Source: Arabidopsis thaliana (lineage: Eukaryota > Streptophyta > Magnoliopsida > Brassicales > Brassicaceae). From it: 64,000 nucleotides of DNA. Positions 62,671 through 64,000 of this stretch are shown here, one piece after another. Both the position numbers and the translations under genes were made by a program. The stretch's first letter is position 1; every line of letters begins with the position of its first letter. The notes under the pieces are model-generated. The model worked only from the letters and a program-made list of their open reading frames with translations. It searched no databases and had not been told where the DNA came from. The DNA is taken from assembly GCF_000001735.4 (NCBI RefSeq), contig NC_003074.8:18483261-18547260 (forward strand). The letters run 5' to 3'.

Positions 62671-63229
62671 AATAAGATTTAAGTGTTGTTAATCTAAGAA
62701 ATAATATTGTTATGGGGCTTAGGCCCAGTTTAAATAAGCAGCCCATAAAATAAGATTATAACAGAATCTGATCTGTTGTTGAATCGTACCAAGTAAATTA
62801 TTGGCTTATCACCATGAAATAATAAGTTATTAACTTTTAGTATTCAAAAAAGAAAAAAACGGTACAACCAAATTAACGAATTAATATCTAAAACTTTTTA
62901 ATCAAAAGTTCAAAACAAATGATATAACCAACTACTAGGAAGTACCAATAGTCGAGTAGTTCGACTCCAAATAATCGTATTACCCTCATTGTAAGAATTT
63001 GGTTATGGATCATGTTTTGTCGATCCAAATGACGATTAAAAAGAAGAAAAAATAAAAACGATTTCGCCAAATCAGTTTTTGATTAAAGAAAACAACACAA
63101 TTTCATCAATCTATCGCTAATAAATTAATAATTCATCACTCAACTTGAAGACAATTAACGAATTGTTAACAACAATTAATGCCTAACACATCAACACCTT
63201 CCTTCGAACTTTGATTTTGAACCGTCAGA
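62671..63229. other. Intergenic downstream of the ARM/TPR gene
   Basis: A 17-base direct repeat (gcccataaaataagatt) occurs at about 62664-62680 and 62741-62757. The rest is AT-rich. I see no gene. Confidence 0.5.
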
Positions 63230-63999
63230 TCATCGACTATTCGACACAACCCCAGAGAAAATACACGTGGCGCTCATCTGTTTTCTTATCATCTGCGCCG
63301 CATAGTAGGGAATCCTCTGTGTATTTGAATGCTTGACTCGATGATCAACGAACGCTAAACAATCCATCAAGCTCTCTCTCGTCGATCCTTTTAAATCGAA
63401 CGCTTGAGATCTTCTCCACAAACTCTTACCGTGGGGATTATTCACACCAGATAAACACAAAGCCCTAGTAGCATCACTAATAGCAGATTCAACTTTCTTC
63501 AACAACAAGTAACACTGTGCTCTGTTGCTAAACAACACAACCCTATCTCTTAACATATCCAACGGACACAAATCAATCCCAACTGTGTAAATCTCCATCG
63601 CTTCTTTAACAAAACCCTTCAAAAACTTCTTCTTCCCCTGTTTCTTTAACGACTTCACCATCTTTCTTCTTTCTTCAAGCTCTGTTTCACTCATAAGCTT
63701 CTCTTTCTTCTTCCTCTCTACTTTAATCTCCCATAGATTCTCTATACTTCTATGAGCTTCCTCGGTCGTCATCTTCAAGCCACTATACTTAATCTTGTGA
63801 TAATCTTGTAAAACTATCTGAGCTACTCTGTCTCCAACAACTTTATCTTCTGCTAAATCCACTAACAATGACCTAAAACATCGATAACTCGATACCTAAC
63901 ATTTGAGTCTTTAAGAAGCAACAAAAGTGTATCTAAAGCAGTTTCTTTCCAATCATCAGACGATCTCGAAAGATCGCAAAGTCTCTCAATCACTTCTCT
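63230..63999 (-). CDS. ARM-repeat/TPR protein, 3' part, with a frame break (At3g50030)
   Basis: The gene enters from the right edge on the minus strand. The first visible part reads VIERLCDLSRSSDDWKETAL and DTLLLLLKDSNVRYRVIDVL, an ARM-like helical repeat. The frame then runs into a stop (LGHC, stop). One base out, it resumes as SLLVDLAEDKVVGDRVAQIV and continues to the stop at 63230. The C-terminal half contains a TPR-like region (KKQGKKKFLKGFVKEAMEIY, VVLFSNRAQCYLLLKKVESA, ISDATRALCLSG, SLWRRSQAFDLKGSTRESLM). Relatives keep RYxVIDxxxLSLVDL in one frame, so one base seems to be missing at about 63868-63871. A 23-base intron (GTATCG...TTTTAG) would restore frame but is too short for a plant intron. 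The gene may be damaged, or the sequence may hold an error. Function unknown; the fold suggests protein binding. Confidence 0.75.
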
Positions 64000-64000
64000 A

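Overview
The window is a gene-dense stretch of plant nuclear DNA. Genes have short introns with GT..AG borders, an AT-rich background, a Pol III tRNA, telo-box and site II ribosomal-protein promoters, and plant-only families (LBD, GRAS, NPH3, C2H2 with EAR motif, class III peroxidase). From gene content and order I recognise Arabidopsis thaliana chromosome 3, about At3g49830 to At3g50030. Locus numbers and paralog names are from memory; exon borders were read from the sequence.

Layout. 1-10.8 kb: the 3' part of a RuvB-like 2 ATPase gene, a NEMP/DUF2215 nuclear-envelope membrane protein, the CYSTM peptide WIH3, the telomere-repeat binding protein TRB3, and a tandem pair of ARL8-type GTPases, one of which has lost its first exon. 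10.8-21.5 kb: a Helitron-like end, the GH43 Golgi galactosidase, a conserved unknown protein, a short NPH3 protein, a LINE scrap and ribosomal protein L26. 22.5-32 kb: a decayed porin gene (VDAC5), a tRNA-Val(AAC), a two-finger C2H2 repressor and LBD38. 32-40.5 kb: a long AT-rich intergenic stretch with a 5'-truncated LINE and a terminal-inverted-repeat element carrying coding-like DNA, then the GRAS protein SCL32. 41-53.5 kb: peroxidase 35, an NPH3 protein with a frame problem in its BTB exon, a MITE, an F-box gene with decayed copies, and a divergent pair of LTV1 (ribosome assembly) and CKA2 (CK2 kinase). 54-64 kb: a large DC1 protein, a displaced copy of the CKA2 3' end, a potato-inhibitor-I gene, a scrambled subtilase relic, and the 3' part of an ARM/TPR gene that runs off the window.

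These genes do not form one pathway. What links them is ancestry: most have a partner, in a similar series, near the end of chromosome 5 (about At5g67380-At5g67630). That fits an ancient whole-genome duplication block. Several members here look like the decaying partner: VDAC5, the shortened ARL8, the BTB-disrupted NPH3 gene and a frame break in the ARM/TPR gene.

I found no CRISPR, operon, viral or defence-island structure. The most notable items are the damaged host genes, the element with a gene-like insert, the scrambled subtilase, and the upstream ORFs of the GRAS and GH43 genes.
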